Origin: Maricaulis maris
GTDB lineage: Bacteria; Pseudomonadota; Alphaproteobacteria; Caulobacterales; Maricaulaceae
Assembly: GCF_003634045.1 (NCBI RefSeq)
Contig: NZ_RBIM01000003.1
Span: forward strand, 412,640-476,639
Length of the DNA: 64,000 nucleotides
Reading direction: 5' to 3'
The translations under genes were made by a program, and so were the position numbers. Shown here in pieces: positions 46,534 to 55,251 of this stretch; position 1 is the stretch's first letter, and every line of letters starts with the position of its first letter. Below the pieces are notes generated by a model. That model ran no database searches, was not told the DNA's origin, and saw only the letters and a program-made list of their open reading frames with translations.

Positions 46534-49500
46534 GTGAAGTTCACACAGCTGAGGCTGGCCGGATTCAAATCATTCGTCGATCCGACGGAATTACGGATTG
46601 ATCCGGGCCTTACAGGCGTGATCGGACCCAACGGTTGCGGCAAGTCGAATCTGCTTGAAGCCCTGCGCTGGGTGATGGGCGCGACATCAGCCAAATCCCT
46701 GCGCGGCGACGGCATGGAGGACGTGATCTTCGCCGGCACCGATGCCCGCCCGTCGCGCAATTTCGCCGAAGTCGTGCTCACCGTCGACAATGCCGAAAAG
46801 CTTGCCCCCGCGCGGTTCAACGATGCAGACGTGCTCGATGTCACCCGCCGCATCACCCGCGGCGCCGGCTCGGCCTACAAGATCAATGGCGAGGAAGTCC
46901 GGGCCAAGGACGTCCAGCTCCTCTTCATGGATGCCGGCACCGGTGCCAATTCGCCGGCCCTCGTCCGCCAGGGCCAGATTTCCGAACTGATTGCGTCCAA
47001 ACCGCAAAACCGCCGCCGCGTTCTGGAAGAGGCCGCCGGCGTGTCCGGCCTGCGCGCCCGCCGCCACGAGGCCGAGCTGCGCCTGAAAGGGGCCGAGACC
47101 AATCTCGACCGCCTGCAGGAAGTCGTCGACGAAATCACCGCCCGTCACGGATCGCTGCAACGGCAGGCGCGACAGGCCTCGCGCTATCGCAAACTGTCAT
47201 CGTCGATCCGCGCGCTGGAAGCCGCCGTGTGGCTCAATCGCTGGCGCGACGCGGCCAGCGCCGTGGAAACCGCCGAAGCCGCCCTGACCGAAAAGCGCAC
47301 CGCGACCGAAGATACCAGCCTCGCCGCCGCCGAAGCCCGCACCAAGGCCGAAGTCTTGGCCGCGTCGCGCGAACCGGCCCGCCAGGCCGAGGCGGAAGCC
47401 GCTGCCGCCCTGCGCCTACTGGAACGCGAACGCGACCGGCTGCAACGCGATGCAGAAGACGTCCAGCGGTCAATCCACGGGCTCGAACGCCGGCTCGATG
47501 ATCTCGCCAACGGCGCAAGGCGCGAGACCGATATTCTCGAGGACGCCCGCACCAGCCGTGTCGAAGCCGAAGCGCAGATCGCCCGGCTCGACAGTGAGAC
47601 GCAGGACGAGCAAGCGGCGCTGGACGCTGCCGAACTCGCATCAGGCGACGCCGAAACAGCGCGTCAGACGGCTGAGGAAGACCTCGACCGCCGCGCCTCC
47701 GAAGCCGCCGACAAACGCGCCTCGATCGACAGCGCCCACCGCGACCTGGCGCGCCACGAATCCCGTCTGGCCCAGATTGATCGCGAGATCGACGCGGCCC
47801 GCGCCGAATTCGACCGGGTCCGCAATTCCACTGCGCTCACCGAACTGGAAACCGCCGAAGGCGAAGCCGGCGCCACCGAAGCCGCCTTGCTCGCCGCCCG
47901 CGCGGCATTGGACAAGGCAGAGCGCGAACGCCAGGCCGCAGCCCAAGCACTGGAAGCCGCCGCCGACGCCTGGCGCGAAGCCGCTGCCCAGCGCGAAACG
48001 CTGGAGCGCGAAGCCAAGGCCCTGGAGCGCTTGCTCGCCGGCTCCCAGGCGGAGACCCTGTCACCCGCCATCGAAGCGGTACGGGCCCGGCCGGGCTATG
48101 AACACGCGCTTGCGGCGGCCCTGGGCGATGATCTCGAGGCCTCACTGGATGCGGCCGCGGCGCGCCACTGGGCGCAAACGACCTGCCATGCCGATAATTT
48201 GCCGGGGGGCTGCGTCCCCCTGTCCGACCATGTCCAGGCACCGCCGGCGCTCAAGGCACGGCTCGATGCGGTCGGTGTCATCAAGGCCGACAAGGCCTTG
48301 GAAGCCGCGGCCAAGTTGAAGCCCGGCCAACGCCTGGTCACCCGCGAGGGCGATCTGTGGCGCTGGGACGGGCTGGTGGCCCGCGCCGATGCGCCTTCCG
48401 CTGCGGTGGCCCGCCTGGAACAGAAAAACCGTCTCGATGCGATCCGCGCCGAACTCGACGCAACGCTGACCAGTCATGATCAGACCCGTGACGCCGAAGC
48501 GGCGGCCCGGGAACAGGCACGGCTGACGCGCGACGCCGAAGCCGAAGCCCGCACCGCGGTCGGACCGGCGGAACGGCGCTCGCGCGAGATCCTGGCGCGC
48601 ATTTCCGACCTGCGCGAAAATGCCGCCAAGGACGCCGCCCGCGCGACCGCACTGGAAGAGCGTCTTGACCGGCTGACCGCGGAGCAGGCCGACAATCGCG
48701 CCGCCATCGACCAGGCCCGCGCCGTCCTTGTCGAAGCGGAGACCGCGGAAGGTGATACCGATGCCCTCGACACCGCCCGCGAAGCCGCCGACCTGGCCCG
48801 CAGTGCCGCCGCCGATGCCCGCGCGGCACTGGAAAGCCTCAAGCGCGAGCGCGAACAACGCCGACAGCGCCGCATGGGCTTCAAACGCGATCACGACGCC
48901 TGGGCCGAACGCTGCAAATCCGCCGAAGCGCGACTGGAAGAAATCGCCGCCCAACGCACCGAGGCCGAGGAACGCCTGGAGACCGCCCGCGCCCGCCCCG
49001 AGGTGATCGAGGACCAACTCTTCGAACTCGCCGGCAAGCTGCGCGCCGCCGAAGCCAAGGCTGAAGAGGCACGCCAGGCCGCATCGGCCAATGAGGGTGA
49101 GGTCAAACAGGCCGACAGCGCCGCCCGCCAGGCAGAAGCCGCCGCCTCGGCGGCTCGCGAAGGCCGCGCCGCGGCCGAGGCAACGCTGAACGCCGCCCGC
49201 GCGCGCTTGGCCGAGACCACGGAACGCCTGCAGGATGCCACCGGCGAGGCGCCCGGCACGCTGAGCACACGCTTCGACGAAGACGAAATGTCCGAACTGA
49301 CTCCCGCCGAGCTGGAGCGACGGCTCGACGAGGCCCGCCAGTCACGCGAACGCTTGGGTGCGGTCAATCTGCGCGCCGATGATGAAGCCGAGGAACTCGC
49401 CGCCAAGATCGAGGAGATGACCCGCGAGCGCGATGACCTGGTTGAGGCGATCGCCCGGCTGCGCAAGGCGGTCGATGAACTGTCGCGCGAGGGGCGGATG

Positions 49501-49980
49501 CGGCTTCTGGAAGCCTTCGACATCGTCAACAACCACTTCCAGACCCTGTTCGAAACCCTGTTCGAAGGCGGCCATGCCGAACTGCGCCTGACCGAACATG
49601 ATGATCCGCTGGAAGCCGGTCTGGAGATTTTCGCCTGCCCGCCCGGCAAGAAGCTGGACAATATGGCCCTGATGTCCGGCGGCGAGCAGGCACTGACCGC
49701 CTCGGCCCTGATCTTCGCGGTTTTCCTGTCCAATCCGGCACCGGTCTGTGTGCTGGACGAGGTCGATGCGCCGCTCGATGATGCCAATGTCGACCGTTAT
49801 TGCCGCATGCTCAATGAAATGCGCCGCCTGACCGAGACCCGTTTCCTGGTCATCACCCATAATGCCCTGACCATGTCGCGCATGGACCGCTTGTATGGTG
49901 TGACGATGGCCGAACGCGGCGTTTCCCAGCTGGTCTCGGTTGACCTGGTGGGCGCCGAACAGCTAATCGCCGCAGAATAG
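46534..49980 (+). CDS. smc: chromosome segregation SMC protein
   Basis: 1148 residues from a GTG at 46534 with AAGGGAG 5 bases upstream. This is the ring-forming ATPase that compacts and aligns chromosome arms with ScpA and ScpB. The N-terminal KFTQLRLAGFKSFVDPTE and Walker A IGPNGCGKSNLLEALRW (30-46) begin it. Two long Ala/Glu/Arg-rich coiled coils surround a hinge at about 510-610. The C-terminal signature LMSGGEQALTASAL and Walker B APVCVLDEVDAPLDDAN complete the ATPase head. Confidence 0.96.
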   Translation: MKFTQLRLAGFKSFVDPTELRIDPGLTGVIGPNGCGKSNLLEALRWVMGATSAKSLRGDGMEDVIFAGTDARPSRNFAEVVLTVDNAEKLAPARFNDADVLDVTRRITRGAGSAYKINGEEVRAKDVQLLFMDAGTGANSPALVRQGQISELIASKPQNRRRVLEEAAGVSGLRARRHEAELRLKGAETNLDRLQEVVDEITARHGSLQRQARQASRYRKLSSSIRALEAAVWLNRWRDAASAVETAEAALTEKRTATEDTSLAAAEARTKAEVLAASREPARQAEAEAAAALRLLERERDRLQRDAEDVQRSIHGLERRLDDLANGARRETDILEDARTSRVEAEAQIARLDSETQDEQAALDAAELASGDAETARQTAEEDLDRRASEAADKRASIDSAHRDLARHESRLAQIDREIDAARAEFDRVRNSTALTELETAEGEAGATEAALLAARAALDKAERERQAAAQALEAAADAWREAAAQRETLEREAKALERLLAGSQAETLSPAIEAVRARPGYEHALAAALGDDLEASLDAAAARHWAQTTCHADNLPGGCVPLSDHVQAPPALKARLDAVGVIKADKALEAAAKLKPGQRLVTREGDLWRWDGLVARADAPSAAVARLEQKNRLDAIRAELDATLTSHDQTRDAEAAAREQARLTRDAEAEARTAVGPAERRSREILARISDLRENAAKDAARATALEERLDRLTAEQADNRAAIDQARAVLVEAETAEGDTDALDTAREAADLARSAAADARAALESLKREREQRRQRRMGFKRDHDAWAERCKSAEARLEEIAAQRTEAEERLETARARPEVIEDQLFELAGKLRAAEAKAEEARQAASANEGEVKQADSAARQAEAAASAAREGRAAAEATLNAARARLAETTERLQDATGEAPGTLSTRFDEDEMSELTPAELERRLDEARQSRERLGAVNLRADDEAEELAAKIEEMTRERDDLVEAIARLRKAVDELSREGRMRLLEAFDIVNNHFQTLFETLFEGGHAELRLTEHDDPLEAGLEIFACPPGKKLDNMALMSGGEQALTASALIFAVFLSNPAPVCVLDEVDAPLDDANVDRYCRMLNEMRRLTETRFLVITHNALTMSRMDRLYGVTMAERGVSQLVSVDLVGAEQLIAAE

Positions 49981-50103
49981 CCTATACCGGCTTATTTTTC
50001 AGATACTTATATCAAGGCCACCCTTGCTTGACTTGCCGGGGGGCCGTGGATAGTGTGCGCGCGCCTGTGGGGGGCTGTTCTTCCGTAGGCAGACCGGTCC
50101 AAC

Positions 50104-50430
50104 ATGTCAGGCGAAGACGACAACCCACGCAACCAATCCCGAGCCGAACTGGACGAGCTGCAGCTGCGCATTGACGCGACGCGCGGCAAGCACCAGCAAC
50201 CGGCCGGAAAACCACCCAGCTCCGCCTGGGCCTTGGGGATGCGCTACGGGTCTGAATTCTTCGGCGGTGTTCTGGTCGGCGGCGTGCTGGGCTATGTGCT
50301 CGACGTGTTCGCCGGAATCAGTCCTTTCGGACTGATCATCGGTACGATGCTGGGTTTTGCGGCAGGCACTCTTAATGTGGTGCGCGCCGCTCGCGAGATA
50401 AGTTCGGAGTCCGACGGCGACAAGGCCTGA
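50104..50430 (+). CDS. atpI: ATP synthase subunit I (AtpI/AtpZ-like)
   Basis: 108 residues. A charged N-terminal part is followed by two membrane helices (YGSEFFGGVLVGGVLGYVLD and FGLIIGTMLGFAAGTLNV). Proteins of this kind assist c-ring assembly or carry divalent cations for ATP synthase. It opens the F0 operon 54 bp before atpB, the standard alphaproteobacterial position. Confidence 0.88.
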   Translation: MSGEDDNPRNQSRAELDELQLRIDATRGKHQQPAGKPPSSAWALGMRYGSEFFGGVLVGGVLGYVLDVFAGISPFGLIIGTMLGFAAGTLNVVRAAREISSESDGDKA

Positions 50431-50484
50431 GGGTTTCACAGGGTTCAAGGCGGCAATCGCCGCAAGACATGAAAGAGGCCGGGC

Positions 50485-51279
50485 GTGGCAGACACCAACC
50501 CGATCAAGCAGTTCGAAGTCCACGAAGTCTTCCCCTTCGAGGCCTTTGGTCTGAATCTGGCGTTCACGAACTCCAGCTACTTCATGATGCTGACGACGGG
50601 GCTGACCATCGTTCTCTTCGCCGTCGCCATGTCGAGCCGGGCCCTGGTGCCGAACCGGGCCCAGTCGGTGGCGGAGATCATTTACGGCTTCGTCGCCGAC
50701 ATGGTCCGATCGACGGCCGGTCAGGAAGGCCTGCGCTTCTTCCCGTTTGTCTTCACGCTCTTCATCTTCATCCTGGTCGCCAACATGCTCGGCATGTTCC
50801 CCTATTTCCCGGCGCCGGGTGCCCACTCCTTCACCATCACCAGCCATCTGATCGTGACCGTCGCCCTGGCGATGCTGGTCTGGCTGACCGTCATTGTTTA
50901 TGGCGTGTTCAAGAATGGTGCGAAATTCCTCAAGATCTTCGTGCCATCAGGCGTGCCGATCTTCATCTTGCCCTTCGTGACGCTGATCGAAATCATCTCC
51001 TTCGTCTCGCGTCCGATCAGCCACTCGGTACGTCTGTTCGCCAACATGCTGGCCGGCCACATCCTGCTGAAGGTCTTCGCCGGTTTCATCGTCATGCTGG
51101 CCGCCGGTTCGGCGTCCATGGGCATGGGTGAGTTGCCGGGCTATCTGGCCGGCGTATTCCCCTTCGCGATGACGCTGGGTCTGACGGCGCTGGAATTCCT
51201 GGTCGCTTTCCTGCAGGCCTATGTCTTCGCGATCCTGACCTGCATTTATCTCAACGACGCCCTGCATCCGGGTCACTGA
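50485..51279 (+). CDS. atpB: ATP synthase F0 subunit a
   Basis: 264 residues from a GTG at 50485 (AGAGG 6 bases upstream). The proton-channel subunit of the rotary ATP synthase. Five to six membrane helices; the essential Arg lies in [18 protein letters not shown], and the C-terminal helices [19 protein letters not shown] contain the conserved Gln. It is second in the F0 operon. Confidence 0.97.
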   Translation: MADTNPIKQFEVHEVFPFEAFGLNLAFTNSSYFMMLTTGLTIVLFAVAMSSRALVPNRAQSVAEIIYGFVADMVRSTAGQEGLRFFPFVFTLFIFILVANMLGMFPYFPAPGAHSFTITSHLIVTVALAMLVWLTVIVYGVFKNGAKFLKIFVPSGVPIFILPFVTLIEIISFVSRPISHSVRLFANMLAGHILLKVFAGFIVMLAAGSASMGMGELPGYLAGVFPFAMTLGLTALEFLVAFLQAYVFAILTCIYLNDALHPGH

Positions 51280-51335
51280 TCCGCAGGCGTCACAACCACA
51301 ACAACTGATACAGCCCCCTCAAAGGAGTTTTTGAT

Positions 51336-51560
51336 ATGGAAGAAATGGGCAAATACATCGGTGCCGGCCTCGCTTGCCTCGGCATGCTCGGCGCAGCTAT
51401 CGGCGTTGGTAACATCTTCGGTTCCTTCCTTCAGGGCGCCATGCGCAACCCGTCGGCTGCCCAGTCGCAGTTCGGCAACCTGATCTTCGGCTTTGCCGTG
51501 ACCGAAGCCCTGGGCATCTTCTCGCTGCTCATCGCTCTGATCCTGCTCTTCGTTGCTTGA
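51336..51560 (+). CDS. atpE: ATP synthase F0 subunit c
   Basis: 74 residues forming the two-helix hairpin of the rotor ring. The first helix is Gly-rich ([21 protein letters not shown]), the polar loop is RNPSAAQ, and the proton-carrying Glu57 is in [19 protein letters not shown] precedes the ATG at optimal spacing, fitting the high expression this subunit needs. Confidence 0.97.
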   Translation: MEEMGKYIGAGLACLGMLGAAIGVGNIFGSFLQGAMRNPSAAQSQFGNLIFGFAVTEALGIFSLLIALILLFVA

Positions 51561-51573
51561 TCATTGAGTTGTG

Positions 51574-51598
51574 GCCGCGTCACCCGGCGCGGCCTCAC
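51574..51598 (+). promoter_or_regulatory. intercistronic stem-loop after atpE
   Basis: A 7-bp perfect stem GGCCGCG / CGCGGCC with an 8-base loop and no T tract, in the 74-bp gap after atpE. It may stabilise or attenuate the mRNA so that c is made in excess over the b subunits. Confidence 0.5.
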
Positions 51599-51634
51599 TC
51601 CTTTGCTCCACCTGACTAGAGGAGCCGGCGTCCC

Positions 51635-52204
51635 ATGACGCACGCACCGCATTCAGAAGTGGCCCAACACGTCGCCGACGCTGCTGCCGATCATGCAGAC
51701 TCGGGTGTGTTCCCGCCCTTCGACCCGACATATTTTGCGTCGCAGCTCTTCTGGCTGGCGATCTTCTTCGTGATTTTGTACGTCGCGCTGGATCGTTTCA
51801 TCCTGCCGAAGATCAAGACGACGATCGAGGACCGCCGCGACCGCATCGCGGACGATCTGGACGCTGCCGCCCAAGCCAAGGCTGATGCCGAGGCTGCCGG
51901 CGAAGCGTATGAAAAATCGCTCGCTGAAGCCCGCGCCAAGGCGCATGGCATCGCGGCCGATACGCGTAAGGCACTGGACGCCGAGATCGCCAAGGAAACC
52001 GCTGGCGTGGAAGCTGAGCTCTCTGCCAAGCAGGAAGCCTCGGAAGCCGCCATTCGCAAGGCCAAGGACAAGGCGTTTGCCGAAGTCCGCGGTATTGCCG
52101 CCACCGCGACCTCTGCCGTCGTGGCCGCCCTGTCCGGCGTCGAGGTCTCCGAGGCCGATGCCGGCAAGACCGTCGACGGTCTGATCAAGGCGAAGGAGGC
52201 GTAA
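51635..52204 (+). CDS. atpF': ATP synthase F0 subunit b' (AtpG/AtpF2 type)
   Basis: 189 residues. A variable His/Ala-rich N-terminus of about 25 residues is followed by one membrane helix (FASQLFWLAIFFVILYVALD), the family motif PKIKTTIEDRRDRIADDLD, then a long cytoplasmic coiled coil. With the b subunit gene 3 bp downstream it forms the heterodimeric peripheral stalk of photosynthetic and alphaproteobacterial enzymes. Confidence 0.93.
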   Translation: MTHAPHSEVAQHVADAAADHADSGVFPPFDPTYFASQLFWLAIFFVILYVALDRFILPKIKTTIEDRRDRIADDLDAAAQAKADAEAAGEAYEKSLAEARAKAHGIAADTRKALDAEIAKETAGVEAELSAKQEASEAAIRKAKDKAFAEVRGIAATATSAVVAALSGVEVSEADAGKTVDGLIKAKEA

Positions 52205-52207
52205 GCC

Positions 52208-52759
52208 ATGATGATCCGTGCTGAAGAAACCGGACATGGCGAAAGCCAGAGCCTGATGGACTGGATCGTGGCACAGCCTGCGGATCCATCCTTCTACGCC
52301 TTCCTGGCCCTGATCGCCTTTTTCGGCCTGCTGCTGCGCATGGGCGTGCACAAGACGATCGCCAAGACGCTGGATGACCGCGCCGACGCCATCTCCTCGG
52401 AGCTGGACGAAGCCAAACGCCTGCGTGAGGACGCTGCCGAAATGCTGGCCTCCTATCAGCGCAAGCAGCGCGAGGCGGAAGCCGAGGCCGAAGCCATCAT
52501 CGCCCAGGCCAAGACCGAGGCGAAATCGCTGAAGGCGGAAGCCCGCAAGGAAATGACGGAGCGTCTGGAACGCCGCACCGCCATGGCTGAGCAGCGCATC
52601 GCCCAGGCCGAAGCCCAGGCTGCCGCGGAAGTCAAAGCCGCTGCCGCCGAGCTCGCTGTCCAGGCCGCCGAGGAAATCCTCAAGACGAAGCTGAAGAAGA
52701 CCGATCTCAACAAGCTCGTCGATGCCGACATCAAATCGGTGGGTGAACGCCTGAACTAG
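52208..52759 (+). CDS. atpF: ATP synthase F0 subunit b
   Basis: 183 residues. After about 25 residues a membrane helix (SFYAFLALIAFFGLLLRMGV) leads into a highly charged coiled coil (TLDDRADAISSELDEAKRL, SYQRKQREAEAEAEAIIAQA). The peripheral stalk that holds F1 to subunit a. Last gene of the F0 operon, followed by a strong terminator; the F1 genes lie elsewhere, as is normal in this class. Confidence 0.95.
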   Translation: MMIRAEETGHGESQSLMDWIVAQPADPSFYAFLALIAFFGLLLRMGVHKTIAKTLDDRADAISSELDEAKRLREDAAEMLASYQRKQREAEAEAEAIIAQAKTEAKSLKAEARKEMTERLERRTAMAEQRIAQAEAQAAAEVKAAAAELAVQAAEEILKTKLKKTDLNKLVDADIKSVGERLN

Positions 52760-52781
52760 GCTCCCCTCACCCCTGAAAGCC

Positions 52782-52812
52782 AAAAGCCCGCGGTAATTGC
52801 CGCGGGCTTTTT
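52782..52812 (+). terminator. rho-independent terminator of the F0 operon
   Basis: A 12-bp stem AAAAGCCCGCGG / CCGCGGGCTTTT with a 6-base loop and a T tract, 22 bp after the atpF stop. Confidence 0.95.
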
Positions 52813-52832
52813 CTTGCATGCCTATATATAAA

Positions 52833-52929
52833 TGGACAAATACGTCCGGTTAACGCCCGCATTCCCCTATAAGAGGACGCAAACGACCTATTTGACAGCG
52901 TGCCATATGTGACGTATACGTCCGGTAAG
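52833..52929 (+). promoter_or_regulatory. operator-like repeats upstream of hipB
   Basis: Two direct copies of a partly palindromic 20-bp element, GGACAAATACGTCCGGTTAA (52834-52853) and TGACGTATACGTCCGGTAAG (52910-52929), 76 bp apart. Each contains a GAC-N-GTC dyad. A half site CGGAC lies at 52950, just before the hipB ATG. They are probable HipB autorepression sites. Confidence 0.6.
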
Positions 52930-52957
52930 CGTAAAATTTCTGCCTAAACGGACTTAT

Positions 52958-53317
52958 ATGGCCGATTATATTCCAGATGATCTGATACCGATCGATTCCC
53001 TGCTTGAACAGGTCGGCGCGCGCATCGAGCGCTATCGGATCGCTCGCCGCATCAAGCAGGAAGATCTCGCCCGACAGGCCGGCATATCCAGTCGGACCCT
53101 GCGGCGGCTCGAGGCCGGGGGAAACGGCACGCTGGACACGGTCGCGCGGGTTCTCCGCGCGTTGGACATGGACGATCGCCTGCTCGCTCTCGTACCGGAC
53201 GCGACGGTCAGCCCGCTCGATCCGCGCAGCGACCGTAAACAGCGCCGCCAGCGCGTCCGAAACAGCGTCTCCGTATCGGAACAGCCCTGGCAATGGGGTG
53301 ACGAGGACGGGGCATGA
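52958..53317 (+). CDS. hipB: HipB-like antitoxin, XRE-family repressor
   Basis: 119 residues. The helix-turn-helix is RIARRIKQEDLARQAGISSR then TLRRLEAGGNGTLDTVARVL (about 28-67), typical of HipB. The C-terminus is basic then acidic (DRKQRRQRVRNSV). It binds and inhibits HipA and represses the operon. Its stop overlaps the hipA start by 4 bp (ATGA). Confidence 0.88.
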   Translation: MADYIPDDLIPIDSLLEQVGARIERYRIARRIKQEDLARQAGISSRTLRRLEAGGNGTLDTVARVLRALDMDDRLLALVPDATVSPLDPRSDRKQRRQRVRNSVSVSEQPWQWGDEDGA

Positions 53318-54618
53318 CCCGTGCCGATGTCATCCTGTGGGGGCGCCGGATCGGCGCGGCCCTGTGGGATGACAGCCGCGATATTGGGGCCTTCGAATAC
53401 GTGCCGGAGTTTACCCGCTCCGGCATCGAACCCGCCCCGCTCGCCATGCCGTTGCGTCCCGGCGTGTTTGAGTTCCCGGACCTGCCCCGTGCGGCCTTCA
53501 AGGGCCTGCCAGGATTGCTCGCCGACAGCCTGCCGGACAAGTTCGGCCATCTTCTCATCAATCGCTGGCTCGCCGAACAGGGCCGCGCGCCGGGCAGTTT
53601 CAATCCGGTGGAACGGCTCTGCTATACCGGGCGTCGCGGCATGGGCGCGCTCGAATTCGAACCCTCGACGCGCGCCGGACCGACCAGCGAAGGCGGGACC
53701 GTCGATATAAGCGGGTTGGTCGAACTCGCCGATCATATCGTCAAGGACCGGCTGGAGCTCAAGGGGCGCCTCGCCGGCGATGACGACCAGCTCGTCCTTG
53801 AGGACATCCTGCGCGTCGGCACGTCCGCAGGCGGCGCCCGCGCCAAGGCCGTGCTCGCTTGGAAGCCGGCCACCGGGGAGTTCCGCTCCGGCCAACTCGA
53901 CGCGCAGGCGGGCTTTGAGCCCTGGCTTCTGAAATTCGACGGGGTCAGCGAAAATGCCGACAAGGAGATCGCCGATCCACTCGGCTATGGCCGGCTGGAA
54001 TATGCCTGCCATCTCCTGGCGCGCGAGGCCGGCATCACGATGTCGGACTGCCGCTTGCATGAGGAAGGTGGCCGCGCCCATTTCATGACCCGCCGCTTCG
54101 ACCGCACAAAGACGGGCGGAAAACTGCACATGCAGACACTCGCCGCGATGCGCCATTTCGATTTCAACCAGCCGCGCGCCTACAGCTATGAACAGGCGAT
54201 CGAAACGATTCGCATGCTCGGGCTTGGCCATCAGACGCGCGAGGAAATGGTTCGCCGCGCCTTGCTCAACATCGTCATCCGCAACCAGGACGACCATGTG
54301 AAAAACATTGCCTTCCTGATGGACCGGGCCGGGCAATGGTCCCTCGCCCCGGCTTATGACGTGGTCTACGCCTATAACCCGTCCGGCGACTGGACCTCAC
54401 AGCACCAGATGTCCCTGTCGGGCAAGACGGACGGATTTGAGCTGGACGATCTGCTGCGCTTTGGCCGCTTCGGCGACATCAAGCCGGCGCGCCTGAAAGC
54501 CATGCTCGATGACATCCTGGCGGCCGCGCGAAACTGGCCGCGCCATGTCGCCGCAGCAGAGGTGCCGGAGCGATTGGCCCGCACCGCACATTCATTCTTC
54601 CGGATGGACTGGAACTGA
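53314..54618 (+). CDS. hipA: HipA-family Ser/Thr kinase toxin
   Basis: 434 residues. In E. coli HipA phosphorylates glutamyl-tRNA synthetase and causes persistence. The N-terminal subdomain ends LLADSLPDKFGHLLINRWL. The phosphate-binding loop is VGTSAGGARAKAVLAW. The catalytic loop LNIVIRNQDDHVKNIAF supplies Asp and Asn, and LAPAYDVVYAYN holds the metal-binding Asp. All key sites appear intact, so this looks like a functional toxin. It sits immediately downstream of the ATP synthase terminator, a likely insertion point. Confidence 0.92.
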   Translation: MTRADVILWGRRIGAALWDDSRDIGAFEYVPEFTRSGIEPAPLAMPLRPGVFEFPDLPRAAFKGLPGLLADSLPDKFGHLLINRWLAEQGRAPGSFNPVERLCYTGRRGMGALEFEPSTRAGPTSEGGTVDISGLVELADHIVKDRLELKGRLAGDDDQLVLEDILRVGTSAGGARAKAVLAWKPATGEFRSGQLDAQAGFEPWLLKFDGVSENADKEIADPLGYGRLEYACHLLAREAGITMSDCRLHEEGGRAHFMTRRFDRTKTGGKLHMQTLAAMRHFDFNQPRAYSYEQAIETIRMLGLGHQTREEMVRRALLNIVIRNQDDHVKNIAFLMDRAGQWSLAPAYDVVYAYNPSGDWTSQHQMSLSGKTDGFELDDLLRFGRFGDIKPARLKAMLDDILAAARNWPRHVAAAEVPERLARTAHSFFRMDWN

Positions 54619-54629
54619 GTGCGAACCGG

Positions 54630-54953
54630 CTATTCGGCCGGATCGGCTTCCTTTTCACCAAAGGCCCAGCGCACGCGCTTCCACAGCCAGGGAACCCGGC
54701 GCAGGAGTTCAGTGATCTTGGTGTGCAGCGTCTTGGACGCGCCTGCCACCAGGACAAGGCCCAGCAAGCCGACAAACGCGCCGATCGGCACCAGCGGGAA
54801 GGGTGTCAGGATCGCGACGGGAACCGAGATCACCATCAGCAAGAGGCCGATCGCGATGCAGATGCCACGGATGATCAGCACGACAAACGCACCGATCGGG
54901 TGGCTCCTGGCCCAGCCATTGAGGCTCTCATTCATCGCTGCGACCATCTCCAA
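54630..54953 (-). CDS. small two-helix membrane protein
   Basis: 107 residues (101 if the third ATG, at 54935, is used). Two hydrophobic segments (GAFVVLIIRGICIAIGLLLM and FPLVPIGAFVGLLGLVLVAG) are followed by a basic C-terminal tail (RVPWLWKRVRWAFGEKE). The layout recalls small PGPGW-like membrane proteins, but the motif is not the same. Convergent with hipA. Function unknown. Confidence 0.7.
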   Translation of the reverse strand: MEMVAAMNESLNGWARSHPIGAFVVLIIRGICIAIGLLLMVISVPVAILTPFPLVPIGAFVGLLGLVLVAGASKTLHTKITELLRRVPWLWKRVRWAFGEKEADPAE

Positions 54954-55251
54954 CCCCGTTCGTCGGGGCGCACCACCGATATGGGGCGCGCGGACGAACA
55001 GACAACCATAAACGCGTAAACATCACCCCAATGCGAGACAAAAGCGCCGAAATTCAGGCGCGCTCATCAGTCGGCGGCAAGATGTTGCATCTGCGCACCG
55101 GTTTCGTGAACCGGCTTTACAGGACAGGACTGTCCACCCCACCCTGATCGCCGGAACCCACTGCGGCTCAGACGATGCGCATAAATTAATCGGTTTCGCA
55201 GCGCCCTGTCATCCGGGACCGCACAGGTCGCAGTCCCGGATGCCGGAATCG

